NCBI GenBank assembly: GCA_900547815.1
Contig: URHY01000055.1
Location: 1-15,355 of the forward strand
Direction of reading: 5' to 3'
Source of the DNA: an uncultured Solobacterium sp.
Lineage (GTDB): Bacteria > Bacillota_I > Bacilli_A > Erysipelotrichales > Erysipelotrichaceae
DNA: 15,355 bases
Shown: positions 7,192-15,297 of the stretch, in pieces
Position numbering within the stretch: position 1 is the first letter of the stretch
How the letters are laid out: each line of letters begins with the position of its first letter
Program-made: the position numbers and the translations under genes
The notes under the pieces: model-generated
Databases searched by the model: none
Told to the model about the DNA's origin: nothing
Seen by the model: only the letters and a program-made list of their open reading frames with translations

Positions 7192-9279
7192 ATGAAAATT
7201 GTCGATGAATATTTTGGATGTGACGTATTCAGTACATCTGCTATGCAAAGATATTTGCCTCATGCCGTCTACAAACAAATGATGGACGTAATGGAAAAAG
7301 GAAAAGAGCTTCCTAAAGAAATCGCTGATGTAGTCGCAAATGCCATGAAAGACTGGGCTATGGATAAGGGTGCAACACATTATACTCACTGGTTCCAGCC
7401 AATGACAGGAATTACGGCTGAAAAACATGATGCGTTTATCAATCCAACTGGGCCAACATCTGTTATTTCAGATTTTAGAGGAAAAGAATTGATCAAAGGT
7501 GAACCCGATGCTTCAAGTTTTCCAAGTGGAGGGTTGCGTGCCACATTTGAAGCTAGAGGATATACAGCTTGGGATCCAACTTCTTTAGCTTTTGTCAAAG
7601 AAAAGACATTATATATACCAACTTTATTCTGTTCTTACGATGGTAGTGCTTTGGATAAGAAAACACCATTATTAAGAAGTAATGATGCATTAAATAAGGC
7701 AGCCGTTCGTTTATTGAACATTATGGGCTACGATATCCATAAAATCAAAACAACTGTAGGTCCTGAGCAAGAATATTTCTTAATTGATGAAGCAATGTTT
7801 AAAGAGCGTTTAGACCTATTGGTTACAGGACGTACGCTATTTGGTGCAGCTCCCGTTAAAGGTCAAGAATTAGACGATCACTATTTTGGAAGCTTGTCTG
7901 AACGAGTTAAAGCCTACATGGAAGAAGTGGATGAAGAACTTTGGAAATTGGGTGTATACGCAAAAACAGAACATAAAGAAGTGGCTCCATGTCAATTTGA
8001 GTTAGCGCCAGTATTTACGACAACAAATATTGCGAATGACCAAAACCAATTGACTATGGAAGTTTTACAAAAAGTTGCTTCTCATCATGGCTTGGTATGT
8101 TTATTACATGAAAAACCATTTGATGGAGTTAATGGTAGTGGTAAACACAACAACTGGTCATTCTGTACAGAAGAAGGAGAAAATATTCTAGAACCAGGTG
8201 ATTCTCCAAAAGACAATATTCGTTTCTTAACTGTTTTAGCAGCTATTATTAAAGGTGTTGATGAATATCAAGACTTGTTAAGAATCTCTGTTGCGAGCGC
8301 TGGAAACGATCATCGTTTAGGTGCTGATGAAGCTCCACCAGCTATTATCTCCATCTATTTAGGTGAAGAATTAACCGCTATTTTGGAAGCAATCGAAGCT
8401 GGAAATGAGTACGTAGATACAATCGATCGTAAATTGGAATTAGGAGTTTCTACTTTACCTCCAATCGCAAAAGATTCTACAGACCGTAACCGTACTTCTC
8501 CATTTGCCTTTACTGGAAATAAATTTGAATTCAGAATGCTTGGATCCAACTTGAATATTTCTTGTCCTAACACAATTTTAAATACAATCGTAGCTGAAGA
8601 ATTAACGCAGTTTGCAGATGAATTAGAATGTGTAAAACAAGAAGATATGACAAAGGCTTTGATTGCGTTGATTCAAAAGACATTAAAAAATCATAATCGT
8701 ATTATCTTCTCTGGAAATGGATATTCAGATGAATGGAAAAAAGAAGCAGTGAAACGTGGCTTATTAGAACTAAAAACAACGGCGGATGCACTTCCTCACT
8801 ATACAGATCCAAAGAATCTTCAATTATTTGAAAAACACAATGTATATTCAGCAAGTGAATTACATGCTCGTGAAAGTATCCTACTAACAAACTACTACCA
8901 AGTAGTACAAATCGAAGCTAAAACCATGGCATACATGTTAAGAAAACAAATCTTACCTGCCATCTTTAGTTATGAGGCTAAACTAGCTCAAATCATTCAA
9001 ACAAAGAAATCAAGTGGAATTGATGCTCCTCTAGAAGTAAAGATCTTGAAAAATATCAACACTCCATTAGAACTTGTATCAAATCACTTGGATACACTAG
9101 AAACTTTGATCAAAAAAGAAACAACCACAGAAAAACAAGCAGCTCGTTTTGCGGCTGATGAACTACTTCCATTAATGGAAACAATTCGCCAATTAACAGA
9201 TGAGATTGAAACCAATGTTTCTAAAGAAGACTGGCCTTTACCAGACTATAATGACATTTTATTTAAGTCAATGCTTTAG
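7192..9279 (+). CDS. glnN: Type III glutamine synthetase
   Basis: The 695-aa enzyme makes glutamine from glutamate, ammonia and ATP. Its length and motifs are those of the large type III family (GlnN), not the ~450-aa GlnA. It opens with FGCDVFSTSAMQRYLP and has THYTHWFQPMTG and EPDASSFPSGGLRATFEARG. The catalytic core shows GPEQEYF (190-195, metal-binding Glu), EVAPCQFELAP (263-272), NGSGKHNNWS (314-323, the His-containing loop) and DRNRTSPFAFTGNKFEFR (431-448, substrate and phosphate binding Arg residues). The start is the ATG at 7192, with AGGAGG at 7175-7180, an 11-nt spacing; the open frame runs 45 bp further upstream to a GTG that lacks an SD. It is flanked by terminators, so it is monocistronic. 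It lies next to pyrG, a glutamine consumer. No canonical GlnR operator (TGTNA-N7-TNACA) was found. Confidence 0.97.
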   Translation: MKIVDEYFGCDVFSTSAMQRYLPHAVYKQMMDVMEKGKELPKEIADVVANAMKDWAMDKGATHYTHWFQPMTGITAEKHDAFINPTGPTSVISDFRGKELIKGEPDASSFPSGGLRATFEARGYTAWDPTSLAFVKEKTLYIPTLFCSYDGSALDKKTPLLRSNDALNKAAVRLLNIMGYDIHKIKTTVGPEQEYFLIDEAMFKERLDLLVTGRTLFGAAPVKGQELDDHYFGSLSERVKAYMEEVDEELWKLGVYAKTEHKEVAPCQFELAPVFTTTNIANDQNQLTMEVLQKVASHHGLVCLLHEKPFDGVNGSGKHNNWSFCTEEGENILEPGDSPKDNIRFLTVLAAIIKGVDEYQDLLRISVASAGNDHRLGADEAPPAIISIYLGEELTAILEAIEAGNEYVDTIDRKLELGVSTLPPIAKDSTDRNRTSPFAFTGNKFEFRMLGSNLNISCPNTILNTIVAEELTQFADELECVKQEDMTKALIALIQKTLKNHNRIIFSGNGYSDEWKKEAVKRGLLELKTTADALPHYTDPKNLQLFEKHNVYSASELHARESILLTNYYQVVQIEAKTMAYMLRKQILPAIFSYEAKLAQIIQTKKSSGIDAPLEVKILKNINTPLELVSNHLDTLETLIKKETTTEKQAARFAADELLPLMETIRQLTDEIETNVSKEDWPLPDYNDILFKSML

Positions 9280-9305
9280 GGAATCGTTTGATTCCCTCTT
9301 TTTTT
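9278..9305 (+). terminator. glnN: glnN intrinsic terminator
   Basis: An 8-bp stem AGGGAATC (9278-9285) / GATTCCCT (9290-9297) with loop GTTT is followed by CTTTTTTT. The left arm uses the last two bases of the glnN stop codon, the same compact arrangement as at pyrG. Confidence 0.9.
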
Positions 9306-9326
9306 ACATTTATTTTCTGTAAACAC

Positions 9327-9354
9327 TTGCATAAGCACATTTCTTGAGTAAAAT
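9327..9354 (+). promoter_or_regulatory. Possible promoter of the amidohydrolase gene
   Basis: -35-like TTGCAT (9327-9332), 16-nt spacer and -10 TAAAAT (9349-9354) lie between the glnN terminator and the amidohydrolase. The predicted start at about 9361 coincides with the SD, leaving an almost absent leader, so the exact boxes are uncertain. A promoter is nevertheless required in this gap because glnN ends in a terminator. Confidence 0.35.
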
Positions 9355-9377
9355 TTTAAGAAAGGATGGATTTGATT

Positions 9378-10547
9378 ATGAATAAATTAGTAATACACGC
9401 AAAGATAATGATTGATGGTATTAGTGATACACCAAAAAAAGATCAGTTAATCACAATCGAAGATGATAAAATCACATCTATTGAAGATTATCATAAAACA
9501 GAAGATGAAGTGATTGAAGTAAATACAATTACGCCAGGCTTCTTTAACTGCCATGTCCACATTCTTTATCCTGTCGGATTCGACTCAAAAAAAGAATTTA
9601 GCTTAATAGAGAAGATATTCTATGCACAAAAGCACTGTAAAGAATATCTTCAATCTGGAGTAACATTTATTCGTGCTGTGGGTACGGAAGAAAACTATGA
9701 CCTTCAAATTAAAGAAGCTATTGAAAATCATGTGATTGAAGGACCTCATATGTATTGTGCTGGTAAAATGATTTGTATGACAGGTGGTCATGGATGGCAA
9801 GAAGGTATTGAAGCAGATGGAAAAGATGCTTGTTTAAAAGCTGTTCGTACACAACTTAAAGCCGGTGTCGACTTGATTAAAATGATGGCTACAGGTGGAG
9901 TAATGACCAAAGGTGTTGAGCCTGGTAATGCACAATTTAATATAGATGAAATGAAGATTATGGTTGAAGAGGCTCATAAAGCCGGAAGAAAAACAGCTAC
10001 ACATGCACAAGGGCTTCAAGGTATTAAAAATGCCTTATATGCAGGTGTTGATTCTATTGAACATGGTTGTTTTTTAGATGATGAATGTTTAGAACTCATG
10101 AAACAACAAAATACATTCTTAGTCCCTACCCTATGTGCTCCTCAATGCATTATTGATAAGGGTGTAGAAAACGGAGTAGCTAAGTATGCCGTAGACAAGA
10201 CGTTAAAAGTCAAGGATGCCCATGTTGAAAGTGTAAAAAAGGCGTATGATAAAGACATTCAGATTGCCTTAGGAACCGATGCAGGTACACCATTTAACTA
10301 TCATTCGAATACAGCTTATGAAATGGAACTTCTATCTAAACTCAACATTCCAAACATGGATATTTTAAAAATTGCAACAATCAATTCTGCAAAATGCGTT
10401 GGTGTTGAAAAAGATTATGGTTCGATTGAAGTGGGCAAACAGGCTGATTTGGTTTGTTTAAATGAAAATCCATTAGAGAATATTTCAAATGTAAGAAAAA
10501 TTAATAGAGTCATTCAATCTGGTAAGATTGTGGTAGACAACAATTAA
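9378..10547 (+). CDS. Metal-dependent amidohydrolase (prolidase/imidazolonepropionase-like)
   Basis: The 389-aa TIM-barrel hydrolase belongs to the amidohydrolase superfamily. Binuclear-site residues are visible in order: His59 and His61 in NCHVH, Lys168 in LIKMMATGGVMT (the probable carboxylated lysine), His209 in ATHAQG, His229 in IEHG, and Asp301 in LGTDAGTP. The flanking beta-sandwich is seen in the N-terminal strands and the C-terminal YGSIEVGKQADLVCLNENPLENI. The MMATGGVM and GGHG motifs resemble the Xaa-Pro/Xaa-Arg dipeptidase-like subgroup (Sgx9260/Cc2672-type), so an N-acyl amino acid or dipeptide substrate is likely, but the true substrate is unknown. I chose ATG 9378 because AAAGGA stands 11 nt upstream; the in-frame ATG at 9366 overlaps that SD. 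No signal peptide. It has its own terminator shared with the converging gene. Confidence 0.9.
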   Translation: MNKLVIHAKIMIDGISDTPKKDQLITIEDDKITSIEDYHKTEDEVIEVNTITPGFFNCHVHILYPVGFDSKKEFSLIEKIFYAQKHCKEYLQSGVTFIRAVGTEENYDLQIKEAIENHVIEGPHMYCAGKMICMTGGHGWQEGIEADGKDACLKAVRTQLKAGVDLIKMMATGGVMTKGVEPGNAQFNIDEMKIMVEEAHKAGRKTATHAQGLQGIKNALYAGVDSIEHGCFLDDECLELMKQQNTFLVPTLCAPQCIIDKGVENGVAKYAVDKTLKVKDAHVESVKKAYDKDIQIALGTDAGTPFNYHSNTAYEMELLSKLNIPNMDILKIATINSAKCVGVEKDYGSIEVGKQADLVCLNENPLENISNVRKINRVIQSGKIVVDNN

Positions 10548-10557
10548 AACTATAGGA

Positions 10558-10594
10558 AAAAGGTAGAAATCCAGTTTTAAGATTTCTACCTTTT
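10558..10594. terminator. Bidirectional terminator between convergent genes
   Basis: A 14-bp perfect stem AAAAGGTAGAAATC (10558-10571) / GATTTCTACCTTTT (10581-10594) surrounds a 9-nt loop. It gives TTTT on the plus strand and, reading leftward, TTTT followed by TCC on the minus strand, so it can end transcription of both the amidohydrolase and the converging 307-aa gene. Its last base is also the last base of the latter's TGA stop. Confidence 0.85.
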
Positions 10595-11517
10595 CATTTT
10601 GACGAATAACGCTGCAGTGTCATGCCTGTTAAATATGGCATCGGCATTTTATATATAGCTTTTTTGAATAATTCTTTTGTTTTCGGATCAAATTGTTCTA
10701 ATTTTGGAAAAAATGTAATCAAATGTTCAGTCATACGACATGATTCAATACATTCAAGAATGCGTTCCATTTTTAGAAAATCAAATACATCTTCACTCTT
10801 TTTAAAATGATCAAATAATGCATGTACATCTGGATCCGTATCATCATACCCATTATAGAAAATGGACAGATAGCTTTCTGGTTTTAAAAACACAGGAGCC
10901 ATCAATTCATAATCTAGACGCGTATTTGCGATCACATCCATATATGGAATTGAATCATAATACAATATAGCTTCTCCATAAGTATCATCTGGCATCAAAT
11001 AATCAAATGTATAGTATGTCCAGAAATTAAATAATGGATAGGTTTCCAAATTTCTAAGATCCAAGCCATACTTTTGTGCTTGCCTTTGAACAACCATGGG
11101 ATCAATAGCTCCACAACTGCGAACAAATCCAATTAAACAAAGTAAAGGTTCATCTTGTTTTTCTTTTTGCTCAAAATCCACAAATTTTAAAGCCTCTATA
11201 ACACTTTCCTTCAGCTCATCTGGAATTTCATTTTCAAATAATAAATATTTTCGATAAAGCGCCACCTTTTCAAATGGCATACTATGAACATCCACTTCTT
11301 TATAATTGTTTTCAACGATTCGTTTTAAAAGTTTTAGTTCTTTTACTGTACAAACATCTACAATATTTTCTGGTGTATATTGTTGAATAATTAGCTCAAC
11401 CATTTGTTTACGAGTAATTTTTTCATAAAACACATCATCCGGAAAACATATCCGAAAAAATTGACTGTACACAGATTCTTTTGGATAATGATTGATTTCT
11501 TGTATTAATGAGCTCAT
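10594..11517 (-). CDS. Unknown protein, short paralogue of the upstream gene
   Basis: The 307-aa protein is of no family I recognise. It is homologous over its whole length to residues 1-302 of the 505-aa product encoded just upstream. Shared landmarks are TRKQM (35-39), QYTPENIVDVCT (46-57), ELKLLKR (60-66), FEKVAL (82-87), DEPLLCLIGFVRSCGAIDP (122-140), LFNFW (162-166), and SYLSIFYNGYDDTDPD (215-230). It ends at KAIYKMPMPYLTGMTLQRYSSK, matching the point where the longer protein continues with about 200 more residues. It is predicted soluble and mainly helical, with no signal peptide. AAAGGAGT stands before the ATG and overlaps the stop codon of the preceding gene, only 10 bp away, so the two are co-transcribed and probably translationally coupled. 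Function unknown. Confidence 0.75.
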   Translation of the reverse strand: MSSLIQEINHYPKESVYSQFFRICFPDDVFYEKITRKQMVELIIQQYTPENIVDVCTVKELKLLKRIVENNYKEVDVHSMPFEKVALYRKYLLFENEIPDELKESVIEALKFVDFEQKEKQDEPLLCLIGFVRSCGAIDPMVVQRQAQKYGLDLRNLETYPLFNFWTYYTFDYLMPDDTYGEAILYYDSIPYMDVIANTRLDYELMAPVFLKPESYLSIFYNGYDDTDPDVHALFDHFKKSEDVFDFLKMERILECIESCRMTEHLITFFPKLEQFDPKTKELFKKAIYKMPMPYLTGMTLQRYSSK

Positions 11518-11527
11518 AATACTCCTT

Positions 11528-13045
11528 TTAATTCAAATTTTTTGGCAACAACGAGTAAATCTTTTGCCCGTAACTATAATCTTCAAATGCCTTTGAGACG
11601 AGTTCTTGGCTAAGCTGTATATCGGCCTTTGAAATAAAACCATCATAGATGATCATCCCATTAAATGGCATAATAGCGGTTTGGATCAACATAGGTGTTT
11701 TTTCGGCCGGAATAAATTTATCTAAGTTTTCATTTAAACCCTTGACCATATAGTTGATGCCTTCATCATTTAATACCGTATAATTCTTTTCATAGACAGC
11801 CAACAAAAAGTTTTTGCGCATGCCATATTTAAAATCTTTTATAATATTCAAATTACGATATGTTAGATTCAAAGGATTCTTTTGAACATAATCATCAATA
11901 AAACGATCTTTATCTTTCCAGAACACTTCGATCACATTGACTAAGTCATCGGGTTCAATATATGTGTTTGGATCAATTTTTTTGTTTGGGATAATTTGTT
12001 CCAAAGCATTCACATAATCTAAGACGCTAAAATACAACTTATAGAATAGGCGTGTATCTTTTTGCTCTAAATAAGCATAAGTTTGTTTCTCATTTAGAGC
12101 ACGAAGCTTATCATTAAAAGATACATGCTCATGTGCTTCTTTGTAGCCTTTCATACTAAGCCCATAATAATTTGGTAATGAAATTTGTACAACAGCTTTG
12201 CGATAGCGATTTGTCAAAGAATCTGAGAATCCATTAAAGAATGGAATTAAATCGATTTTATCTTCATTCACAGTACCACGAAGCAAATTGTTGAACAATT
12301 CATCTTTAAACTTTGTGATGTCCTGCACTTCTTTTTTAACAGCCGTAAAGAATTTTTTAATATCTGGATTTGTCGCATCAAAACCATGATAAAAGATAGA
12401 AATATAGCTGTCTCGATCTAAGAATTTTGGTTCGAATCTTTCGCGTTCAACACGACAATTGCGAATGTTATACAATAGATTTTTATAATCCCAATATACA
12501 TATTCATTGGCTAAACTATGATCAATTAATTCATAATCTTCTTTTAAATACGCCCAGAAATTGAAGAGTTCCCCCTCAATAATGGCTTTATAATCGTATG
12601 CACAAGCACTACATACGGCTTGAATCAAAGATGGTTCAATGATGCCAAAGGCACGTATAATTCCAAGAATGACTAAGCTTGGTTCATCTTTTTCTGCCTT
12701 CTGATCTAAATCAATATCTTTAACAGCTAATTTGACATTCTTTTTGAATTCTTCAGGTAATTCTTTATCAAAATATAAAAACTTAGAGCTTAATGCATGT
12801 TTTTCAAAACGATAACGATCGTCTTCTAAGTCTTGGTTGCGTAATAATCTTCTTAATGCCTTTAATTCCCATGTTGTGCAAATAGAAACTAAATACTCAG
12901 GGGTATAGGTTTCAATCATGCGTTCTAACATTTCTTTTCTTGTCATGGAATCATAGTCCCAATAATCGTTTTGACATGTTCTTTTATAACAATCAAAAAC
13001 CTTTTCTTTACTATAACGATTTGCGTGTTCCAATAAGCGCACCAA
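11528..13045 (-). CDS. Unknown two-module protein, long paralogue
   Basis: The 505-aa protein has an N-terminal module (1-302) shared with the following gene and a C-terminal module (about 310-505) that the neighbour lacks. The first has MTRKEMLERMIETYTPE (34-50), FEKHAL, DEPSLVILGIIRAFGIIEP (120-138), LFNFWAYLKEDY and SYISIFYHGFDATNPDI. The second contains LFYKLYFSVLDYVN (333-346), IEVFWKDKDRFIDDYVQKNP (372-391), and TAIMPFNGMIIYDGFIS (456-472); the last recalls a PF.g.IIyDG motif I associate with uncharacterised Firmicutes proteins. Soluble, no signal peptide. The start is TTG (13045) or GTG (13042), not ATG: AAGGAGG stands 8-11 nt upstream and the N-terminus aligns with that of the paralogue. 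First gene of the pair. Function unknown. Confidence 0.75.
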   Translation of the reverse strand: MVRLLEHANRYSKEKVFDCYKRTCQNDYWDYDSMTRKEMLERMIETYTPEYLVSICTTWELKALRRLLRNQDLEDDRYRFEKHALSSKFLYFDKELPEEFKKNVKLAVKDIDLDQKAEKDEPSLVILGIIRAFGIIEPSLIQAVCSACAYDYKAIIEGELFNFWAYLKEDYELIDHSLANEYVYWDYKNLLYNIRNCRVERERFEPKFLDRDSYISIFYHGFDATNPDIKKFFTAVKKEVQDITKFKDELFNNLLRGTVNEDKIDLIPFFNGFSDSLTNRYRKAVVQISLPNYYGLSMKGYKEAHEHVSFNDKLRALNEKQTYAYLEQKDTRLFYKLYFSVLDYVNALEQIIPNKKIDPNTYIEPDDLVNVIEVFWKDKDRFIDDYVQKNPLNLTYRNLNIIKDFKYGMRKNFLLAVYEKNYTVLNDEGINYMVKGLNENLDKFIPAEKTPMLIQTAIMPFNGMIIYDGFISKADIQLSQELVSKAFEDYSYGQKIYSLLPKNLN

Positions 13046-13069
13046 AAAAAACTCCTCCTTTATATATTT

Positions 13070-13132
13070 TCAAAGGGATTCATCGTACCCTTTTTTCAAT
13101 CCAATGAGAAGCCAAAACGAATGTTTCTGCAA
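13070..13132 (-). CDS. Possible 20-codon leader peptide
   Basis: Between the predicted minus-strand promoter and the 505-aa gene there is a TTG-initiated frame of 20 codons ending in TGA, encoding MQKHSFWLLIGLKKGYDESL (if TTG is read as Met). AAGGAG stands 11 nt upstream, a good SD for which no other gene is available. Its stop lies just before the SD of the 505-aa gene. It could be a regulatory upstream frame, but a non-ATG start and small size keep confidence low. Confidence 0.25.
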   Translation of the reverse strand: MQKHSFWLLIGLKKGYDESL

Positions 13133-13156
13133 TATGTTTATTTCTCCTTAAGATTG

Positions 13157-13193
13157 TTATAATTATTATAGTATGTAATCGAAAAAATTTGAA
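13157..13193 (-). promoter_or_regulatory. Promoter of the paralogue pair with PerR-box-like operator
   Basis: On the minus strand -35 TTCAAA (13193-13188) and -10 TATAAT (13170-13165) are 17 nt apart. The -10 is the right half of the palindrome TTATAAT-T-ATTATAG (13157-13171), which matches the PerR box consensus TTATAATNATTATAA at 14 of 15 positions. A repressor bound there would block this promoter. A promoter for the rightward 391-aa gene must lie in the same 183-bp gap; the best -10 I see is TAGAAT (13203-13208) without a convincing -35. Confidence 0.5.
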
Positions 13194-13228
13194 CCTATGT
13201 GTTAGAATTATACCTAAGAGGAAGAAGT

Positions 13229-14404
13229 ATGCGAATCATAGAATTTATTAAAAGGTTATTTCATCGTGAAAAACCAATTGAGATCAAACAAAAGAAATAT
13301 TTAAATCCATCAAAAAAGATGAAACAAAAGAAGGATTTAAATCCACCAAAAAAGATGAAACAAACGTATGTCGCAAAATCTACCAATTATTTGGATGAAC
13401 AATACGAATTATTTCAAACCATTCAGCCTGGATATCTTGTCTTTTGTTGTATGCCAGTGTGCGAAGACAATTTAGTGGATATCAATAACCCCCATCGTAT
13501 ACGTCCCTTTTTGATTATCAAAAAGGACAAAGACTATTTGTATGGGTATGCGGGAAGCACAAAGAAAAAGAATCCAAAGATTCAATATACTTTAAAAGAT
13601 GGACATAAAGATAAGAAAACAGGTGCTTTTAGCGATTCCTATCTATATTTAAACAATGTGTATCGAATTCCCATCCAGAATATCAAAGGAATTTTAAAAC
13701 AAGTCTCAAGCAAAGATTTGATTCAAATCCAAAGAAAGATTCAATTATTGAAAAATAGTGATGTACATCATATTGATTTATTTGAGAACATTGAATTTAC
13801 ATTTGAAATAGGAGATATAGTGGAATATAATACTTCCCTTTACTTTTTATCAAAAATTCAAGGCGATAAAATATATGGATATGTGTGTTCAAATAAAAAT
13901 GGTGATATCGAATTAAAAGGTTTAAATCTATTCATCAATACAGATATAGAAAGAAAAATCGAACCGAATCCACATAGTTTAAAATATATTTTTAACACGA
14001 ATGTGAATCGTTATGTGAATAAACAGTTAAAGAAAGAAAACAAAGAAGTGTTGAAACTAAAAGAAGATGTTTACGTTTCTAGAAATGTACAATACTACAA
14101 TTATTATCCACTAGGAACCATATTAAGGGATATCAACACAGATGAAGAAATTGTATATTTATTTAATTATCACAAACGCCCCTATTGTGCAAAGCTAGAA
14201 GAAATGTATAATGATAATTATTCAATTTGGCAATATTCTCCAAAATATTATTGTGTAGAAGATGAATTGACACTACTAGGCATAAAAAATATGTTGGAGG
14301 GATTTTTAAGTGATAAATCCAAGAAGAAAGAGGTCAATAAGCCATTTATTCCTATTTTAGAGATGGAATACAAGAGATTAAAGAAAGAAATAAAGAAGGT
14401 TTAG
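13229..14404 (+). CDS. Large protein with PemK/MazF-like domain
   Basis: The 391-aa protein has four visible parts. A short N-terminal helix (1-12) precedes a Lys-rich linker holding a tandem 12-residue repeat, QKKYLNPSKKMK then QKKDLNPPKKMK (21-44). Residues about 67-173 fit the PemK/MazF fold: PGYLVFCCMP at the start, RIRPFLII with Arg92-Pro93 where MazF has its RPVLVI strand and catalytic Arg, Ser110-Thr111 at the position of the MazF Thr, SDSYLYLNNVYRIP, and a final helix SKDLIQIQRKIQLL. A second SH3-like stretch follows at 192-223 (FEIGDIVEYNTSLYFL), and possibly a third at 292-316. At over three times MazF length and without an adjacent antitoxin, it need not be a toxin. Start ATG 13229 has AAGAGGA upstream; a GTG at 13199 in the same frame is unlikely. 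It is coupled to the Sel1 gene 5 bp downstream. Confidence 0.6.
   Translation: MRIIEFIKRLFHREKPIEIKQKKYLNPSKKMKQKKDLNPPKKMKQTYVAKSTNYLDEQYELFQTIQPGYLVFCCMPVCEDNLVDINNPHRIRPFLIIKKDKDYLYGYAGSTKKKNPKIQYTLKDGHKDKKTGAFSDSYLYLNNVYRIPIQNIKGILKQVSSKDLIQIQRKIQLLKNSDVHHIDLFENIEFTFEIGDIVEYNTSLYFLSKIQGDKIYGYVCSNKNGDIELKGLNLFINTDIERKIEPNPHSLKYIFNTNVNRYVNKQLKKENKEVLKLKEDVYVSRNVQYYNYYPLGTILRDINTDEEIVYLFNYHKRPYCAKLEEMYNDNYSIWQYSPKYYCVEDELTLLGIKNMLEGFLSDKSKKKEVNKPFIPILEMEYKRLKKEIKKV
13289..13360 (+). repeat. In-frame 36-bp tandem repeat
   Basis: Two adjacent 36-bp units (13289-13324 and 13325-13360) differ at only 3 positions, and the sequence continues for 5 bases into a third unit. The units are in frame and encode a Lys-rich 12-residue segment in the linker of the PemK/MazF-like protein. 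This is a recent tandem duplication and a likely spot for copy-number variation between strains. Confidence 0.9.
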
Positions 14405-14409
14405 ATAGT

Positions 14410-15297
14410 ATGGCATTCACAATCGAAAGTGCAAAACAAGTTCTAGATGATTATTATGATTTGGTGTATCCCCAATACGAAGATGATATCCAATTTATAA
14501 ATGCCCTAGAATTTTTAATTCAAGAAACAAATAACCCAGAATATATGGTAGAGCTTGGTGGTTGGTATTATGGTCAAAAACAGTTTGATTTAGCTGAAGA
14601 ATATTATTTAATGGCCGCAAAACTTGATTATAATAATGCCTATGAATGTTTAGGCTACATTTATTATTATGGAAGAGTCGGACAACCAGATTATGAAAAG
14701 GCATTTCATTACTATAAACTCGCAAGTGATCAAGGTAATCTAGTTGCTGCCTATAAATTGGCGGATATGTATAAGAATGGATATTATGTACAAAAGGATT
14801 ATCCTAAATATGTACAGATTATTAAGAGTTTATATCCTTTACTTCAAGGAGCAACCAACACCTTTGATCCTGTTCCTGAAATTTATTCTAGACTTGCCAA
14901 AATCTATGTTGAAGAAGGCAATGAAGATCAGGCTATTCAATTATTATTGATAGCCAAGGAATTCCAATCTCAAAGATTGATCTATTCCCAATTTTTTGGT
15001 GATCTAACAATCATGAAGTATATTGTGAATGATTTGTATTCTTTGATTCAATTTGATCCTGACTATATGGACTTATTCGATTTATATTATGCACTACAAA
15101 AACCTTGTAAGGTAGCCATAGAAATTCTTGCTGAGGATCATATTATTGAAGCTAAATATGAAGATGGATTATTCTTTATTTGTATGGACGATAAAAACTA
15201 TGAGGATGTAGACCAATTCTTCTTAAAAGCCAAAATAAATGGTGAACCTTTATCCACACAATATGTCAATGTGAATTACATTGAGATATTAGATTAA
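14410..15297 (+). CDS. Sel1-repeat (TPR-like) protein
   Basis: The 295-aa protein contains two to three Sel1-like repeats at about 43-145: PEYMVELGGWYYGQKQFDLA with EEYYLMAAKLD, then NNAYECLGYIYYYGR..DYEKAFHYYKLASDQGN, then LVAAYKLADMYKNGYYVQKD. A more diverged helical pair lies at 157-185 (YSRLAKIYVEEGNEDQAIQLLLIAKE). The C-terminal part (about 232-295, KPCKVAIEILAEDHIIEAKYEDGL) is not repeat-like and may be a small separate domain. Sel1 repeats are protein-binding scaffolds. No signal peptide is seen, so it is probably cytoplasmic. The SD (AAGAAGG) lies inside the end of the preceding gene, and only 5 bp separate them, so it is co-transcribed with the PemK/MazF-like gene and may be its partner. 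No terminator is seen in the remaining 58 bp. Confidence 0.8.
   Translation: MAFTIESAKQVLDDYYDLVYPQYEDDIQFINALEFLIQETNNPEYMVELGGWYYGQKQFDLAEEYYLMAAKLDYNNAYECLGYIYYYGRVGQPDYEKAFHYYKLASDQGNLVAAYKLADMYKNGYYVQKDYPKYVQIIKSLYPLLQGATNTFDPVPEIYSRLAKIYVEEGNEDQAIQLLLIAKEFQSQRLIYSQFFGDLTIMKYIVNDLYSLIQFDPDYMDLFDLYYALQKPCKVAIEILAEDHIIEAKYEDGLFFICMDDKNYEDVDQFFLKAKINGEPLSTQYVNVNYIEILD

Noticed and set aside
10594..13045. One gene broken by a frameshift rather than two paralogues
   Set aside because: The two products repeat the same N-terminal motifs in the same order, and each has its own SD, start and stop, so this is duplication and not a split gene.
13199..13228. GTG start for the PemK/MazF-like protein
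   Set aside because: No SD precedes it and the extra ten residues include the sequence that serves as SD for ATG 13229.
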